From positions 15,927,001-15,991,000 of the forward strand of contig NC_083389.1 of the NCBI RefSeq assembly GCF_031755915.1: a stretch of DNA of 64,000 bases. The letters run 5' to 3'. Shown piece by piece: positions 22,774 through 35,824 of the stretch (its first letter is position 1; each line of letters begins with the position of its first letter). The notes under the pieces are model-generated. The model had not been told where the DNA came from, searched no databases, and was given only the letters and a program-made list of their open reading frames with translations. The position numbers and the translations under genes are program-made. Source of the stretch: Ziziphus jujuba (taxonomy: Eukaryota; Streptophyta; Magnoliopsida; Rosales; Rhamnaceae).

Positions 22774-24042
22774 GAAGGGCTTTTAATTGTAGTGTAAAGT
22801 ATCCACAAAGTTTATAAAAAAGAAGATAGATATAGTTTTTATAAAAAATAAAAAATAAAAAAATGATGGTAGTTATGGCCTAATTTCTTAAGAGACATCC
22901 TCACATAGCCGCCGGAAGGGTAAAGGCAACTAAGGCCTTTGACCACCACCCATTTCATTAAAATGCATAAGGGGCATATCTCTATGTACATAGCATGCAA
23001 ATTGGTGAATAAAAAGTCGGTAATGGTTAAATTAACCTCAGCTAGAGTTTGGCATGGCTATAATTAAGCAAAGTCAGCATATATAGAGTGGATCTCCCAT
23101 CAAATACACTTGATAATTTTAATATTAAAATTTTTTATTAACTTTTAAATTATTTTAAAAAATTGAGATTTGAAAATAAATTAATTGTCTAAAATAAATT
23201 TGGTAAAATTCCAAAATCCTGTTAAAAATAAATAAATTTTATATAGAAAATATATTTTTAAATTTTAACTTTTTAAGTGATTTAATGGTTGATAAATAAA
23301 ATTTTATTGACACATGATATGAGCTTGGTCTTGTATATATACAGTTGTGCTATGGTAAGCTTATACACTTACATTATAATGGGTATTTTACGTCCTAGCA
23401 TATCAAATGAGATGAAAAAAATAAATAAATATATTTATAAAAATCATACATCTTATCAGATATAGTGAGTTGTGAGATATTTACCATAAAATAAATATGC
23501 AAATCTATTATAGCAAAATTATATGTATAAACATCAAATTTTAAGTTAAGATCATTATAAAAAATCATTCGGACATTTCTTATAAATTTTTAAATTATTT
23601 TAAGAATTGATATTTAAAAATATATTCTGGATTTATATAATTCCTAATAAGATTTACTTTATCTTCTTTTGCTTTTAATATTTTACTAGACTCATATAAT
23701 ACAAAATATATACATTTCTAAATCTTAGTTTTTAAAATAATTTAAATTCTGATAATAAATATTCTGATGGTTTTTTATTACAAAGGTTTTGATAATTGAA
23801 TAACTCTCTCTATATGAAAAGTTATGTTTTGTTAAGTGTCATATAAATTAATAATTTAAAATTGAATAATTTAATTGATCAAACAACAATCCTTTGCACT
23901 TGCCATGTCAATAGATTCCAAACGGCAATAAATTCCAAACTAGGTTAGGAAAATAGCGATAAATCTCTTATTTGGCCAACTTGACATCCATGAGCTAGAG
24001 TCATCCTTTAAACAGTATTTTTTTTGTTTTTTTTTTTAGTAG
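22196..24042. other. Second, tandem copy of the upstream spacer in unit 2
   Basis: From 22196 the sequence restarts with the same order of motifs as 20760-22190 (AAACTACTGGTCAACG, CATTTTACTTAAAACACC, GATGGTAGTTATGGCC). It lacks some internal parts and then runs on to phylloplanin copy 2. This is a partial tandem duplication of about 1.3-1.4 kb. Confidence 0.65.
22715..22770. repeat. (AT)n microsatellite
   Basis: About 28 uninterrupted AT units. Shorter runs occur at about 6086, 21464, 32735, 32868, 33360 and 36652. Confidence 0.95.
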
Positions 24043-24050
24043 TATATAAA
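24043..24050 (+). promoter_or_regulatory. TATA box of phylloplanin copy 2
   Basis: TATATAAA, in the same relative position as at 6590-6597 ahead of copy 1. Confidence 0.6.
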
Positions 24051-24174
24051 TCCATAAGTGGCTCTTCCAAATATCTGCAAGAACAACAACAAAATAAAAA
24101 ATAAAAAATAAAAAAAAATTAACAAGCAGTAGCTCAATAAACCCTGATATCATAAAGTGGCTAGATTGCAAACA

Positions 24175-24645
24175 ATGGCAAAAAATCCTTCAGCATACTT
24201 GCTCTTCCTTGCCATCTTGGTTCTTGCCACAACCACATCCTCATCAGCTCAGATCTTGCCTCCCTTTTCTACCTTGCCTCCCGTGCTTCAAAATTCCACT
24301 AACGTAGCTTAAGTTCAGGCTCTTAGCGTCCTTTCTTGCACGGTCACTGGGACTCCTATTCCCTTTGTCCCCAGCCCACCTATGGTTGGTGCTCTTGTCA
24401 ACTTGTCCTGCGATGGAGGCAGGACCACTCTCGCACAAGCCGTCACCAACACCGCCGGTTTTTACGTCACTCTCAACGTGGTTCAGGGCCTTCTCTTTAA
24501 CACAACAGACTGTGCCCTCTTTGTCGACCTCCCGCTCGTCAACTGCACTGTTTTCCCTCCCCGTGGAGTACTTAGAATCCCTCTTGGCGTTCTTACCATT
24601 GTCCCTGGACTGCTTGGCAATGTTCTTGTATTGATTGGTGTGTAA
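24175..24645 (+). pseudogene. Phylloplanin-like pseudogene, copy 2 (single nonsense codon)
   Basis: The start, signal peptide (residues 1-25) and total length (156 codons plus stop) match copy 1. The frame is open from ATG 24175 to TAA 24643-24645 except for one internal TAA at codon 46 (24310-24312), in the context GCT-TAA-GTT. The rest keeps the family features (LSCDGGRT, the NT-GFY region, FNTTDC and a VNCT-type cysteine). The segment after the signal peptide is more proline-rich than in copy 1 and differs strongly from it, while the region around LSCDG is well conserved. Promoter and poly(A) motifs remain. It is either a recent pseudogene or an allele with a premature stop. Confidence 0.85.
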
Positions 24646-25577
24646 TGCTTATATTAAAAAAATACTATATCTATATATATATATATACACATACACACAC
24701 ACTAATATATGTATGTTTTCTTTCTTCTCACATGAACATGCAGATCGTTAATGGTATTTATATAATACCTAGCCTATAGCTATGGTAAAAAACTGTTAAC
24801 GACTGTATATACTACTAAATAAAGGAGAAGAATTGTGTTGTTTGCTTTGTCTTCCTTATGTTTTGCTGTTGTGTCTCGGTTGTATTTGCTTAATTTTGCA
24901 TTTGCACCATCTAATTATATACCAAGGACATATAATGAATTAGGAGACTATGAAATTTATTGGTAAAGTGAAAAAATTTATAATTATTAACCAAATAATC
25001 CTTCATCTCTAGCTTTTTGCATGTTTTATTTTATTCTATAGTAATGTTATTATTGGCACGGTTTGTCCACCATAACAACCATCTATTACCGTTTGATTAT
25101 GACAATTGCATGTATTTAACCAAAATTTTAAAATTAAGAGATTGCTATCCTCTATCATAAATTGGGCGACCTCGCTTATAATCACAGAGTTTTATATGTG
25201 AATAACAAAAAAGTACACTGAACTTACCTTACTATGAATAAAAGATCAAAGCAATGAAATAATGTGAGCAAAGTCCCGAACAAATTCTTAAGGACCTAGT
25301 TATTTTTCAAGTTTAAAAAATCTCATATAGGCACCATGTATCAAATAAAAAACTAATAACACCAATATTATACTACCTTGTTAGCTTTTTATCTTTATAT
25401 GAATTTAAAATGAAAATTAATTGTGCAAAGCTTAGGCTTGTTGTTCAATGCATTTATAGACCTTTCAAAATTCATTATAAAATCTCAGAAATAAATCTCA
25501 GAAAATCCATTAGATATCCTGAAAAAAAAAAAACTGACTATGTATATCAAAGAGTCGGCTCACATCAGATCGATCAG
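24646..25577. other. 3' flank of phylloplanin copy 2
   Basis: Matches 7160-8010 downstream of copy 1 (including the TA/CA run and AATAAA at 24818), then diverges near 25490. Confidence 0.6.
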
Positions 25578-25817
25578 ATGATTTTATCATCCAATTTCTT
25601 TCTCCCAAGCCGTTTCTCTTCCCATCCCCCACCACAGAATAGTGCTTCGCTTTCGATTCTTCAAAAGAATCAGCTGACTTCTCCCTTTTTCGTTGATCTT
25701 GGGAAAAAGGAACTGTGCCTACGAAGTTAGACATCAAGTAAGTGGCTTGATGAAGATAACTACGTTGACACACTCGAGTTGGCTCCTGACACAACATGGT
25801 TGTACAAGTCTTCCATT
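25578..25817 (+). pseudogene. First-exon-like fragment of an unidentified gene
   Basis: ATG 25578 opens a frame with a Ser/Pro/Phe-rich N-terminus resembling a plastid transit peptide. It runs to TAG at 25728-25730, then continues in the same frame with SKWLDEDNYVDTLELAPDTT and ends at a donor-like ATT/GTAAG (25818). Nothing equivalent is seen in unit 1. I cannot name the gene. It looks like a captured or decayed first exon with one in-frame stop. Confidence 0.35.
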
Positions 25818-26288
25818 GTAAGCCGTTGGATCATTTCAATAATTGTGATTTAAAAATAAACAATGATATAATATAAGATTGGATGATTTACTAAAATCAT
25901 AGTTGGGAAAGTGAATTTTATATATATAGTTGGGTGAACTATAAATAAAATTTTAAATTTAAGCATTTAGAGGAATCCAGCAACTTACAAAAGAAGACAT
26001 GATGACAAAATCAACTAATCTCAATTTGATAGAGTCCTGGTTGATATATATGGAAAAAAAATATTGTTATTGGAAGTGATAAATATTATTCATATCTTTG
26101 TTATATATCCGTTTCCAAACTTTTTCAATAAATGCAAAAAAGTCTTTAAAGCATTTTCCAAATTATTCTCTAATTTTTTTCCCCAAAAAAATAAAAAAAG
26201 AAATACTACTCTTATCCAATCCTATATATTCCTATATTTCAAATATATATGGATCCAATGGGATTCCAAACCAAGCCTTGTGCCGTTT
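25818..26288. other. AT-rich host spacer
   Basis: No coding or repeat signal that I recognise before the solo LTR. Confidence 0.5.
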
Positions 26289-26292
26289 ACAC

Positions 26293-29225
26293 TGTAACAC
26301 CCCGTCCCAAATCGCACCGGAATCCGTGCACATTGACCGAGGTTGACCATTGACCGAGCAGGTCAAAAGTTGACTTTTTGTTCCGGTTGGAATTCTAGGT
26401 TGACTGAGGTACCGTTACGAAGTACACGTTGGCACGAGTTCGTAGACTGGTAGCACGTTGAAAACGGAGCTACGGTTTGAAAGTTATGAGCAAAACAAGT
26501 TGAGGTCCAAACTGTCCAAGGGGTGCTGGAGTTAACTTTTTGTTCATGCAAAGTTGAGCGTTGACTCATGCATGGTTGTGAAGTGCTCGTCGATACGAGT
26601 CCGTAGACTAACGGCACGTCCAATTTGGACATGTGGTTTGAAAGTTATGGACCTGTAGAGTTTTTCAGATACCGTAATATTTTAATGTTTTTGAGTCGAT
26701 GAACAGTGAAATGCCACGTGTCAGCTTCTGATTGGTCCACGTGGTATGAATAGTGTCACATAGTGGCTTTTATTGGATAAAATTCTCGGGGAAGAGAGAG
26801 AAAGAGAGAGAGGAGAGAGAAAGAGAGAGAGAGAGTCCGACCGGCGTCGGAATTTTTCAAATTTTCCAGCTGAATTACTGTACATGCGCCGGCCAGCAAG
26901 GTTCCCCTCCCCATTTCCGGCAAAACCTCAAATTTTCACGGCGATCGGCCGCCGGACGCGCCCAGATCGGACGTTCGAAGATCGGCGGCGAGTTTTTCCC
27001 TCCACCGCCGATCGACCCATTTTTGGCCATTTTTCGACCACACGCGCCAGACACCCTTCATCCTCTCCTCAAGTCCGGCCGACCCACCAAGTTTCACGGC
27101 CATCGGACCACCGACGCGCCGGGATTGGAGCGTTTTCTGGCGAGGGGCCGGAAATCTTCAAACCGTGATTTCTCCGCCGTCCGGCCTCCGTTTGCCTCAC
27201 CGCTGGTCCCGTTGGATTGCCCTCCCCATGATCTATAAATCTGCAAAAAATCACAGCCAACGGCCACCGCACGCGCCGCCGCCGGCGACCACGGCGGCTC
27301 GCCAGAAGTTACTGTTCCGGCGAGTACCCAGTTTCCCGGTCGGCTCCAGTCCACTGTGTTCGACCTCCTGAACCTGAATCCGGCATCCATTTCCGCCAAT
27401 TCACGATGGTTTGGGAGAATTGCGGAGCCGAAACCCAAAAAGCTTTCCGGCGAGATTCCGACCTCGTCGGGTCCGATCACCGGAAAGTAAGACCAAATCC
27501 GTGATCCTCATCACACGAGCTTCGATTCGGTATATAACTCGTAACCTTTAGATATCGTTTGGTGTTCGCTCCCCGGGTACCCATTTGGGAATTACCCGAA
27601 TAAAATATTAATATTTTTGGTTGGTACACTGTGGTTGTTTAGGTGCGCATACGAGTGGTGGAGTTGATCCCGAGGAGGATCTTAGTTGATTTACGCACTC
27701 AAGGTGGGTGACCCACCTTCAAAAATTATTTTGGGCAATTAATTATGTTTAATTGGTATTTAAATTGGTATTTCAATTATGCTCATGTGGTGTGATTTAA
27801 TTATGAATTTTATTGTGGTTTAATTTATTTATTATGCATGAGCAAAGTATGTTTCGGTATTAATTGTACGTGATTTCAAATATGATTTTTCGGGCATAAT
27901 TGGGTTAAATATTTTACGAAAATATTTGTTTAAATTTTATAAATTATGCCCGCGGTATTTTTATGGTTGCATCTCGTACTTCGAGGAAATTGTGGTTTGT
28001 TGGTTATCAATGTTTCGTACCGGTTTGATTAAATAAAAATATGTGGGATGGTAAGTGTGTGCATTTAATGTATTTCCCACGGTAATTTTTGGAAAACGGT
28101 ACGGTTGGTTAATAATGTTTATTTTTAGACGCACTCATACAGTATTGGTGTTCTGGTGTATGGACACGTGGTAGCGCGCAGGTATTATGTGGTTTAGCGC
28201 GCGGTTATTATTTCTCCCGTTGTTGCCATTGGACCGTGGGCAGGCAAGTTTGTTTGCGCACAGCCGCCCCCCTCCTTGGCCGGGAGATGGTTTCAGCAGC
28301 GGTACTGTTGGGACGCCGAAGTGCCGTTTGCAGGTTTCTCTCTTTAACCTCCCCGCCAGTCGGTGCTCAGGATGCTGGGTATCGGAGGGCATCACCGGTA
28401 TATGGTGTAGTGCGTCAGGTGTAATTTGCAAATAATGTTTTAAACCCCAAAGGTGTTCAAAAATTAATTACTATAATTTATTATATTTTAATTATATATT
28501 GGGGTATGTATTTATTTATTTATTGTTTATCAAATGGTTTAATCCCTTGGTTTTCGGGGAGTACGTACATCGGGTTTTGTGAAAATGTTTTAAAAGGAGA
28601 ACATTTCCAACGGAGTGAATAGTGAGGGTTTTGAGAGAAATTGCTACTTCAAATGTTTATTTATTTATTTATTTAATTAATTATTCGGTATTGATTAATT
28701 AAATTCCTTTATTTTTATATTATTAATATTAAAGGTGTACAGTAGATAGGGTCACTCACTGAGATGATTAGCATCTCACACTCTTAAATTCCGTTCCCCT
28801 AGGTCCAGGTTGGAGACGTTGATTGTCCGGGGCGAGCCCAACGTCTCAGTTCGTTGCCGAAGGTTCAAGAAGTTTTTCTTCCCTTTTTCCTCTCGAACTT
28901 GTATTGCTTCTTTATCTGTCATTTTATAAATTCCACATGTATCTGTATAATGCTCTGTATACTGTATTGGACGTGTAGTTGTTCTTTATGCACTGGGTTG
29001 CTGCTGTTGTTCTTTGGAGTGCTGTAATTTATGGAATCAAATTGTAGTATTGTGGGAGGAATAAGGGGATGTTTATAGAAGTGTGTTTTCAGTGCAGGAA
29101 ATTTTTGGTTAGTCCTACCCTTAAGGGAGGTGCTGCCGGATTTTCCGTTGGAAGGTTCGGTGGTATTTCTCTGGGATCAGGGCTTGTCTAGGGTTCCGGG
29201 GAGGAATTTTGGATGGGTCCTGACA
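26293..29225 (+). mobile_element. Solo LTR
   Basis: TGTAACACCCCGTCCC...GGGTCCTGACA, 2933 bp, with no internal region. ACAC is duplicated at 26289-26292 and 29226-29229 (four clear bases). It carries the shared blocks: TTGAC cluster, GA tract (26792-26835), GC-rich island, TATATAA-like motif near 27531, AATAAA near 27601, AAGGTGGGT near 27706 and the GAGATG/CATCTC hairpin near 28760. It belongs to the same subfamily as 41920-44789 and 47061-63885 (shared GGACCGTGGGCAGGCAAG region). Confidence 0.92.
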
Positions 29226-29229
29226 ACAC

Positions 29230-30026
29230 AGTTCCATAATTATCGAGCAATGATTAATTCATGACATTTCCTTAGCGAATGTGTGAAAGAGGGTTGACTT
29301 GTGTTTAAGAAGGCCAACAGCCGTTAAATTTTGGAGTTAGCTAGTTTGCCTTTAGATTTTGGGTTGTAAATTAACTATAGCTTCATCTCTGGACAATGTT
29401 CCATGGGATGATAGGTTTATGCCATGCTATTTAATTGTGTTTTTTCTATTTTACCCTTTTCAAATTTTTAAAAAAATAAGCGAATTAAGTCTGTTTTTCC
29501 TATTTGATTGGTTACCTGATAAATTAATGAATCCAGGGTTGTCGACGGCTCTAAGAAAATTTCTCCACAAAGTATTCCAACTCAGTTTCATACATATATT
29601 TCCTACACTGAAACGCGGCCGATGTCAATGATGCATTAAAAAAAAAAAAAAAAAGTAAAATGGGAAAGACGGTCTCCCTTTATTTATTTATTTTTTGGGT
29701 TGTCGGAAGTTATTGTAAGACAAAATAGCTTAGCCAAAAGCAATAAAACTGTGGCAATAACGCCAATTGTTCTTGAAGACTCTTGATGTGGGAGAGTTTC
29801 TTCCACAAGGGGTTGGTACTTTTGGTAGTAGACCAGCCCCACTAATATAGATTGCTAGGACTTGGGAGGGAGTTTATTTTTGTGTTTTGGTTATTCATAA
29901 TTATTTGCTGATTTTTACTACTATATTTACTTTAAAACAAATATTTTATTTGCTGATTAGCCTTATAGACAAAACCATTGGTGTATGTGTTGCTGAAACT
30001 GGGAAGAGTTTTCTTCTCTCTCCCTA
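29230..30026. other. Host spacer upstream of PnsB2-like copy 2
   Basis: From about 29430 it matches 8280-8988. The first 200 bases have no clear match to unit 1. No gene seen. Confidence 0.55.
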
Positions 30027-31614
30027 ATGTCGTCTATTGTTTCCTTATATCTTTTGAAACCGAACATCTTAAAGGCTCATTCCCCAGCAACAACCACAGT
30101 TTACGTTCCTGATAACCTTAATGAGAAATTCAGCAGAAAGGGCATTAAGTTTTGGCAATCTGACAACATTCCAATGGTTGAGCTTACTGGTAAAGAATGG
30201 TAGTTCCTTAAAGCTACAGGTACCTGATGCTCTTGTCACATCATACAAGCCTAAAGCCTACTGGAAAGATGATGGCTATGAGGAGGTTCTTTATACAATT
30301 CCTGCAAATGGTTCAGCCTCTACTAGAACCAAAGGAGTTTGGTCATCAATGATGCATCAGAGCCTGGATCAAAAGGGTCACTTATGCCTGCTGAGTGGAC
30401 TGTAAAAGATGTTGATTCTGATGCCATTGATGCTCTCCAGGTACTGCTTAATTCAACTGTCTTGTTCCATTGGCAAAGGTTCAGATGGTATGGTTCTTGA
30501 TGCTTCTAATTTTCTCAATGAAAGTATAGGCCTCATTTCTAATTTTCTCAATGAAAGTCTAGGCCTCATTTGGTTTATTTACTCCAAAATATGGTTCTTG
30601 ATGCTTCTAATTTTCTCAATGAAAGTCTAGGCCTCATTTGGTTTATTTACTCCAAAATCCTTGCTGTAATAGCCATTTTCCTATTGCTAATGTTTTGTGT
30701 CCAATTCCACCAAAGTTATGTTGGGTACCTATTGTCCAATTTGTCCACTTTCCATTAGTTGAATTTAAGTAGTAGCAGAGTTTTGGAAGGGGGATCCTTG
30801 AGTGGGTAAAATGCCTAAATCATATCTTTGTGAGAATCAGAGTAAATAGTTCTAAAATGATGAAACCAGGGAAGAAAATGTTCTTCTTTTCTTTCTTTCT
30901 TTATTTCCCATGCCATTGCTTCTTTGCTGCAGGTAGAGCCCAGCTGCACAAGTGGAGTACTTGATCTAATTTATGTCATTACACTACATCCAGTAAGCAT
31001 GGCAACAGCACACATTGTGAAGAACAAAGGAAAGAAGAATGTGACTCTTACAAATGCTATACTTAGCCATTTCAAGTTCAAAAAGCAAAATGGGGCAGCA
31101 ATCCAAGGTCTTCAAGGCTGTTCTTACTGCTCACACCTATAAGCCTGAAAAGAAACCAGGTTTGTGGACTTCCCAAGATGTGTCTTTCACCATTCTGAAA
31201 AACAAGCTCAACAGAGTTTATGCAGCCCCTCCTAAAGCGATATTGAAGGCATTTTACGACAAATCACCTTCAAAATATGAAACTCTTGATCAGGTACATT
31301 GCTATCAACTTTCTTTTAATCAAAGCCAAGTTTTGTTTACGAAGTGATGTTGTAGAATTTGAACTTTTTCGAAACAAAACTATACTAATGCAAAAAGAAA
31401 TGGGATCAAATGCTGACAGATAAAGAATTGTTCTTCAGGGTAATAAGGATGGGATTTGAGGATATCTACTTATCAAGCCCTGGTTCTTTCTCTGAAAAAA
31501 TATGGTAAGGAATATTTCATATGCACTGGTCCTACATCCATGTTGGTACCTCTTGTTGTAAAGCCTGGTGAGGATTGGAGAGGAGCACATGTTATAGAGC
31601 ATGATAACTTGTAA
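30027..31614 (+). pseudogene. PNSB2: PnsB2-like pseudogene, copy 2
   Basis: Exons at 30027-30440, 30933-31293 and about 31435-31614. The start codon (30027) and final stop (31612-31614, after EHDNL) are intact, and the C-terminal exon is the best preserved of the three. Breaks: one extra base near 30189 (ACTGGTAAAG), a further frame disruption near 30345, a deletion in exon 2 that removes the region equivalent to CSSPPLSSPFEILS (near 31138), and loss of the 3' end of intron 2 with its acceptor. Intron 1 contains a roughly 100-bp tandem duplication (about 30490-30660). Family: NDH subcomplex B subunit with an epimerase-like fold. Non-functional. Confidence 0.72.
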
Positions 31615-33530
31615 TTAATTTTTCATATAAAATTTCCATCTTTTTCTTTAATTCATTCTTTCATTTTTTTCCCCCCCTTCTTTCTCTTTTATTTTTCACC
31701 CCATTTTCCTTTTTTCTACTAAGTTCTACACACCAGTTCCTCCAATCCATAAAAGCAACTTTGTTTTTTTTTTTTTTTTTTTAAATTAGTTGAATGTATG
31801 TCAAAAAAAGATTAAAAAAAAAAAAAAAAACTAAGCTCTAAAAAAAATGAACCCTGTCTGTCCAAATTTTCAAGAAGTTTGAATTTGGAGTAGGACAGTC
31901 TTTATCCCTATATATGCATGTAGAAGGCAACACCAAGCCAACAAAAGCAAGATGTTTAAGAGCCTCATCAGTTTTAAACAAGTACTGCTTCCATTAATCT
32001 GACATCCAACATTGTCTTATTGGTCAAAACCAAACAAAAACCCAACAAGCAGTAACAAAAATAGCATTCCAGATAATAAAAAATCCATACAGAATTGTGA
32101 TGAAGTTATTAGTTCTTTTAGTATTAAAGTTTTTATAACTTTCCACCAAAAGATTTGGGATCATTCTTAGCAGCCCCCCGTTCCAATCAAATTCTTTTAG
32201 AGATGTAGCAATCTGAAAACATGACAAGTAATCTCTATGATTAAATTGCAGACAGAGCAAAGAACTACAATTGTTAAACCTGTCTTTCTGTCTGTTTCGC
32301 AGCTTAATTCAACAAAACTACTGGTCAACGTTGGGAATTTTAGCCTTCAAGGACCATATATGCCATACAAGTCCCACTTCATTTGATTATCATCAAAACA
32401 GTAGCCAATAAAATGAAGCAGATTTTATAGAGAGATAACACCAGGCATAATATTATTCAGCTACATTATTCTTCACATCTAGTTTCACTCACAGGAGTAA
32501 AATCTGGTTGAAAATCTGAACTCTAACTTCACTAGATAAAAACATTTTTAAGCTACAAAATTGGATCAAGCTGCAAAGCATTGACCAGTAGTTTTTAGTA
32601 TTATGCAAAATTGGATTTTCTTATCTGGGTAAATTACATAAACATTTCTTCTAGTTTGGTCATTTTACTTAACACACCAATTGGTCATTAGAAATTGCAA
32701 ATACTTACCATTTATTTTAGTTTTTTGTTGGATCTATATATATATATATATATATCTACTACCCTTCCTTTTGTCAATCGGTGAAACACATAGTGTTTAT
32801 TTTTATTTTATTTATTTAGTTATTTTTTATAGCAGATAAATAACTTCCTCAGCTCACCATACTTTATATATATATATATATATATATAATTAGTCTTTAG
32901 AAATTGCAAATACTTATAATTTATTTTAGTTTTTTGTTGGATCTATATATACATAAATAATACCCTTCCTTCTGTCAATCGGTGAAACACATAGTTTTTA
33001 TTTTATTTATTTTTATTTTTTATAGCAGAGAAATAACCTCCTCAGCTCACCATACTATATATATATAGCCGTACTATTTATCCTCCTCTATAGTGCACGC
33101 CTAATATTAGATACCACAACATGTTGCATAAAATTATGTGCTTATACGGTGAAACACATATTTCTTTTTTTTTTTTTTTTTTTTTTTGTTAATAGCAGAG
33201 AAATAACCTCCTCAGCTCACCATACTTTTTATATACATATATATAGCCGTACTATTTGTCCTCCTCTATCGTGCAGGCCTAATATTAGATACCACAACCT
33301 GTTGCATAAAAATATGTGCTTACACTATGGAAATGATCATATGCTTTTTATATAGCAAAATTATATATATATATATATATATATGTAAAGGAGGATTTTT
33401 AATTGCAATGTCACTTATATATCCATAAAGTTTAGAACAAAGAAGATAGTAAGGGTTCTTACCCAAAAAAAAAAAAAAAAATGACGGTAGTTATGGCCTA
33501 CTTTCCATTTCAGAACTAGAGAGGCATCCT
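31615..33530. other. Host spacer between units 2 and 3, with uninterrupted insertion site
   Basis: The first part matches 10579-10936. At 31895-31920 it continues through GACAGTCTTTATCCC without an LTR, so it is the empty-site counterpart of the insertions at 10942 and 47061. The rest matches 20388-21600, with a frameshifted exon remnant at 32133-32212 and three partial repeats of the AGCAGAGAAATAACCTCCTC block (about 32830, 33020, 33195). It contains long T and AT runs. Confidence 0.65.
32133..32212 (-). pseudogene. Frameshifted copy of the unidentified terminal exon
   Basis: Same block as 20612-20692 but one base shorter (GAACGGGGGG versus GAACTGGGGGG), which breaks the frame after KEFDWN. 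Confidence 0.4.
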
Positions 33531-35527
33531 CACATTGTCAAGATCCATCCAAAATTTCTCAGAATCCTAGACAAGCCCTGATCCCAGGAAAACACCACCG
33601 AATCTCCCAACGAAAAATCCGACAACATCTTCCTTAAGGATAGGACTTACCATAAAATTCCCTGCATAGAAAATACACTTTTATATACACCATCCTATTC
33701 CTCCCACCTTACTACAAAGTATTACCATAAATTTTAGCACTTCAATAATTAACAGGGAACCAATGCATAATTAAATAAATAATCGTCCAAATAGTATACA
33801 GAACGTTATCAACTACAATTGAATATGAAATTTAATACAATATAAGATAAAAAGAAATAATACAACATAGAAAGGAAAGGAAAAGCCTCTTGGACTTTCG
33901 GAAATGAACCAAGACGTCGAACTCGCCCCCGGACGATCAACGTCAACTAACCTGGACCTAAGGGAATAGAATTTAAAAACGTGAGATGCTAATCATCTCA
34001 GTAAGTGGCCTAATCTATTAATCAGGGAAATAAATAATAATAATATAACAATAAAATAAACTTGATTAATCAATAATAAATAAGTAATTAATTATTAAGT
34101 ATTTGAAAATAATATTTTCTCTCAAAACCCTTACGATTCACTCAGTTTAAAATGTTCCATTTTCAAAACGTTTCACAAAATCCGATATTTTAAGCCCCAA
34201 AATCCACAACGTATTTAATTAAAAGGCAATAAATTAACAATCCAAAATTTATTGTGAGAGGTAAAAATATAAAAATCATGCTAATAACAAATATTAAATT
34301 ATAACTAAAGTATCATAACAAATAATACAAAATCACAATAAAATTTATATTAATATGATCCAAGGAATATTTAAATAAATAAAGTAAATCAATTTATTTC
34401 TAAAAGAAATATTTAAAATAATCTAAAATATCCGTTTAAAATATTTTATAGAATTTAATTTAAAATACCAAAACAATTTAATTTACAAAGCACTATTAAA
34501 TACACTTTAATTTAAATAAATTTCTAAAATATTTTATGATTGAAATCACATCGTGAAAACCATTTAATACACCCACTATATACCAGTGGTGCCAACAGTA
34601 CCCAGCGTCCCAAACACCGCCAGACAGGAGGTTAATGAGAGAAATCGGCATACGGTTGCACGACGTCCCACCGCGCCACTACAAACAGGTGTCCCGGCCA
34701 TGGAAGGGTGGCCTACCCTCATCCGATGGCAACCATAGGACAACCCCATAAATCACCTGTGCCTTACTCACACCCACCTACGCACGAAGCACATCCACCT
34801 GCGTGCTAATCATATCCACATATACAGAACACCAGTACGTGTGTGATGCATATAAAAATCATAAAATTCATACATTTTCAAAATCTCAAATTTAAAACCC
34901 CGTCCCAAATTACGTCGGAATTTTTGCACGTTGACTGAGGTTGATCGTTGACCGAGAGGGTCAAAATTTTGACTTTTTGTTCTTGATGGAATTTTGCATT
35001 GATCGAGACACCATTTCAAAGCAAGTATCGTTCCGAGTTCGTAGACTAGTAGCGCGTCGAAATCGGAGCTACCATTTGAAAGTTATGCGCAAGGCAAGTT
35101 GTGGTCCAAGCTGTCCAAGGGTACCAAGTTTGACTTTTTATTTATGTAGAATTTCGATTTGACTTTTGTATGGTTGTAAAGTACTCATCGATATGAGTCT
35201 ATAGACTAGCAGCACGCCTAATTTGGACACTAGGTTAAAAAGTTATGGACTCGCAAAATTTTTTCTGGTACAGTATTATTTTATACTTTTTTCCAATTAA
35301 ATGGTGTTATTGTGAAAAATGTGCACCACATGTCAAGCCCTCAACCTTTCTCGTGAGTGCATAGTGGCACCCACGAGATGGCCTTTTATTAGCTTAAACC
35401 CATGTGTGAGTCGTGTAACCGGAGAGAGAGAGAAAGAGAGAGAGAGAGAAAGAGAAAGGAGAGGAGAGAGAGAGAGAGAAGCCACCACCCACGGCCACCC
35501 TCCGTTCGCCGTCCTCTGCCCTTTTCA

Positions 35528-35824
35528 TGTGACAGCCCAGTCCACCCGCATACGATATTGTTCTTTTTGGATCTGGGAAATCCTTTTACAACCCAGCCCT
35601 CAAGGTTTTAAAAGGCCTCGCAATGGTTACGGGGAATCCTCTTACAACCCCTACCTACCAGTCCCAATGGCATGGGTATCTCAGGCCCAATCATGATATT
35701 GTCCGCTTTGGATCCAGCCCACACGGTTTTACGTTCTCTCCTGGGAAGGCCTCGCAAGGGAAAGGTATTCACACGTTTACAAGCCATGCTTCGTTCCCCT
35801 TTCCAACCGATGTGGGACTTCACA
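35528..35824 (+). mobile_element. Short TRIM-like solo LTR
   Basis: A 297-bp insert beginning TGTGACAGCCC and ending GTGGGACTTCACA, flanked by TTTCA on both sides (35523-35527, 35825-35829). It is absent from the related LTR at 2721. The TG...CA ends and 5-bp duplication fit an LTR of a terminal-repeat-in-miniature or similar small element. Sequence of the type ATGATATTGTCC...CGATGTGGGACT is familiar from dispersed plant repeats, but I cannot name the family. Confidence 0.7.
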
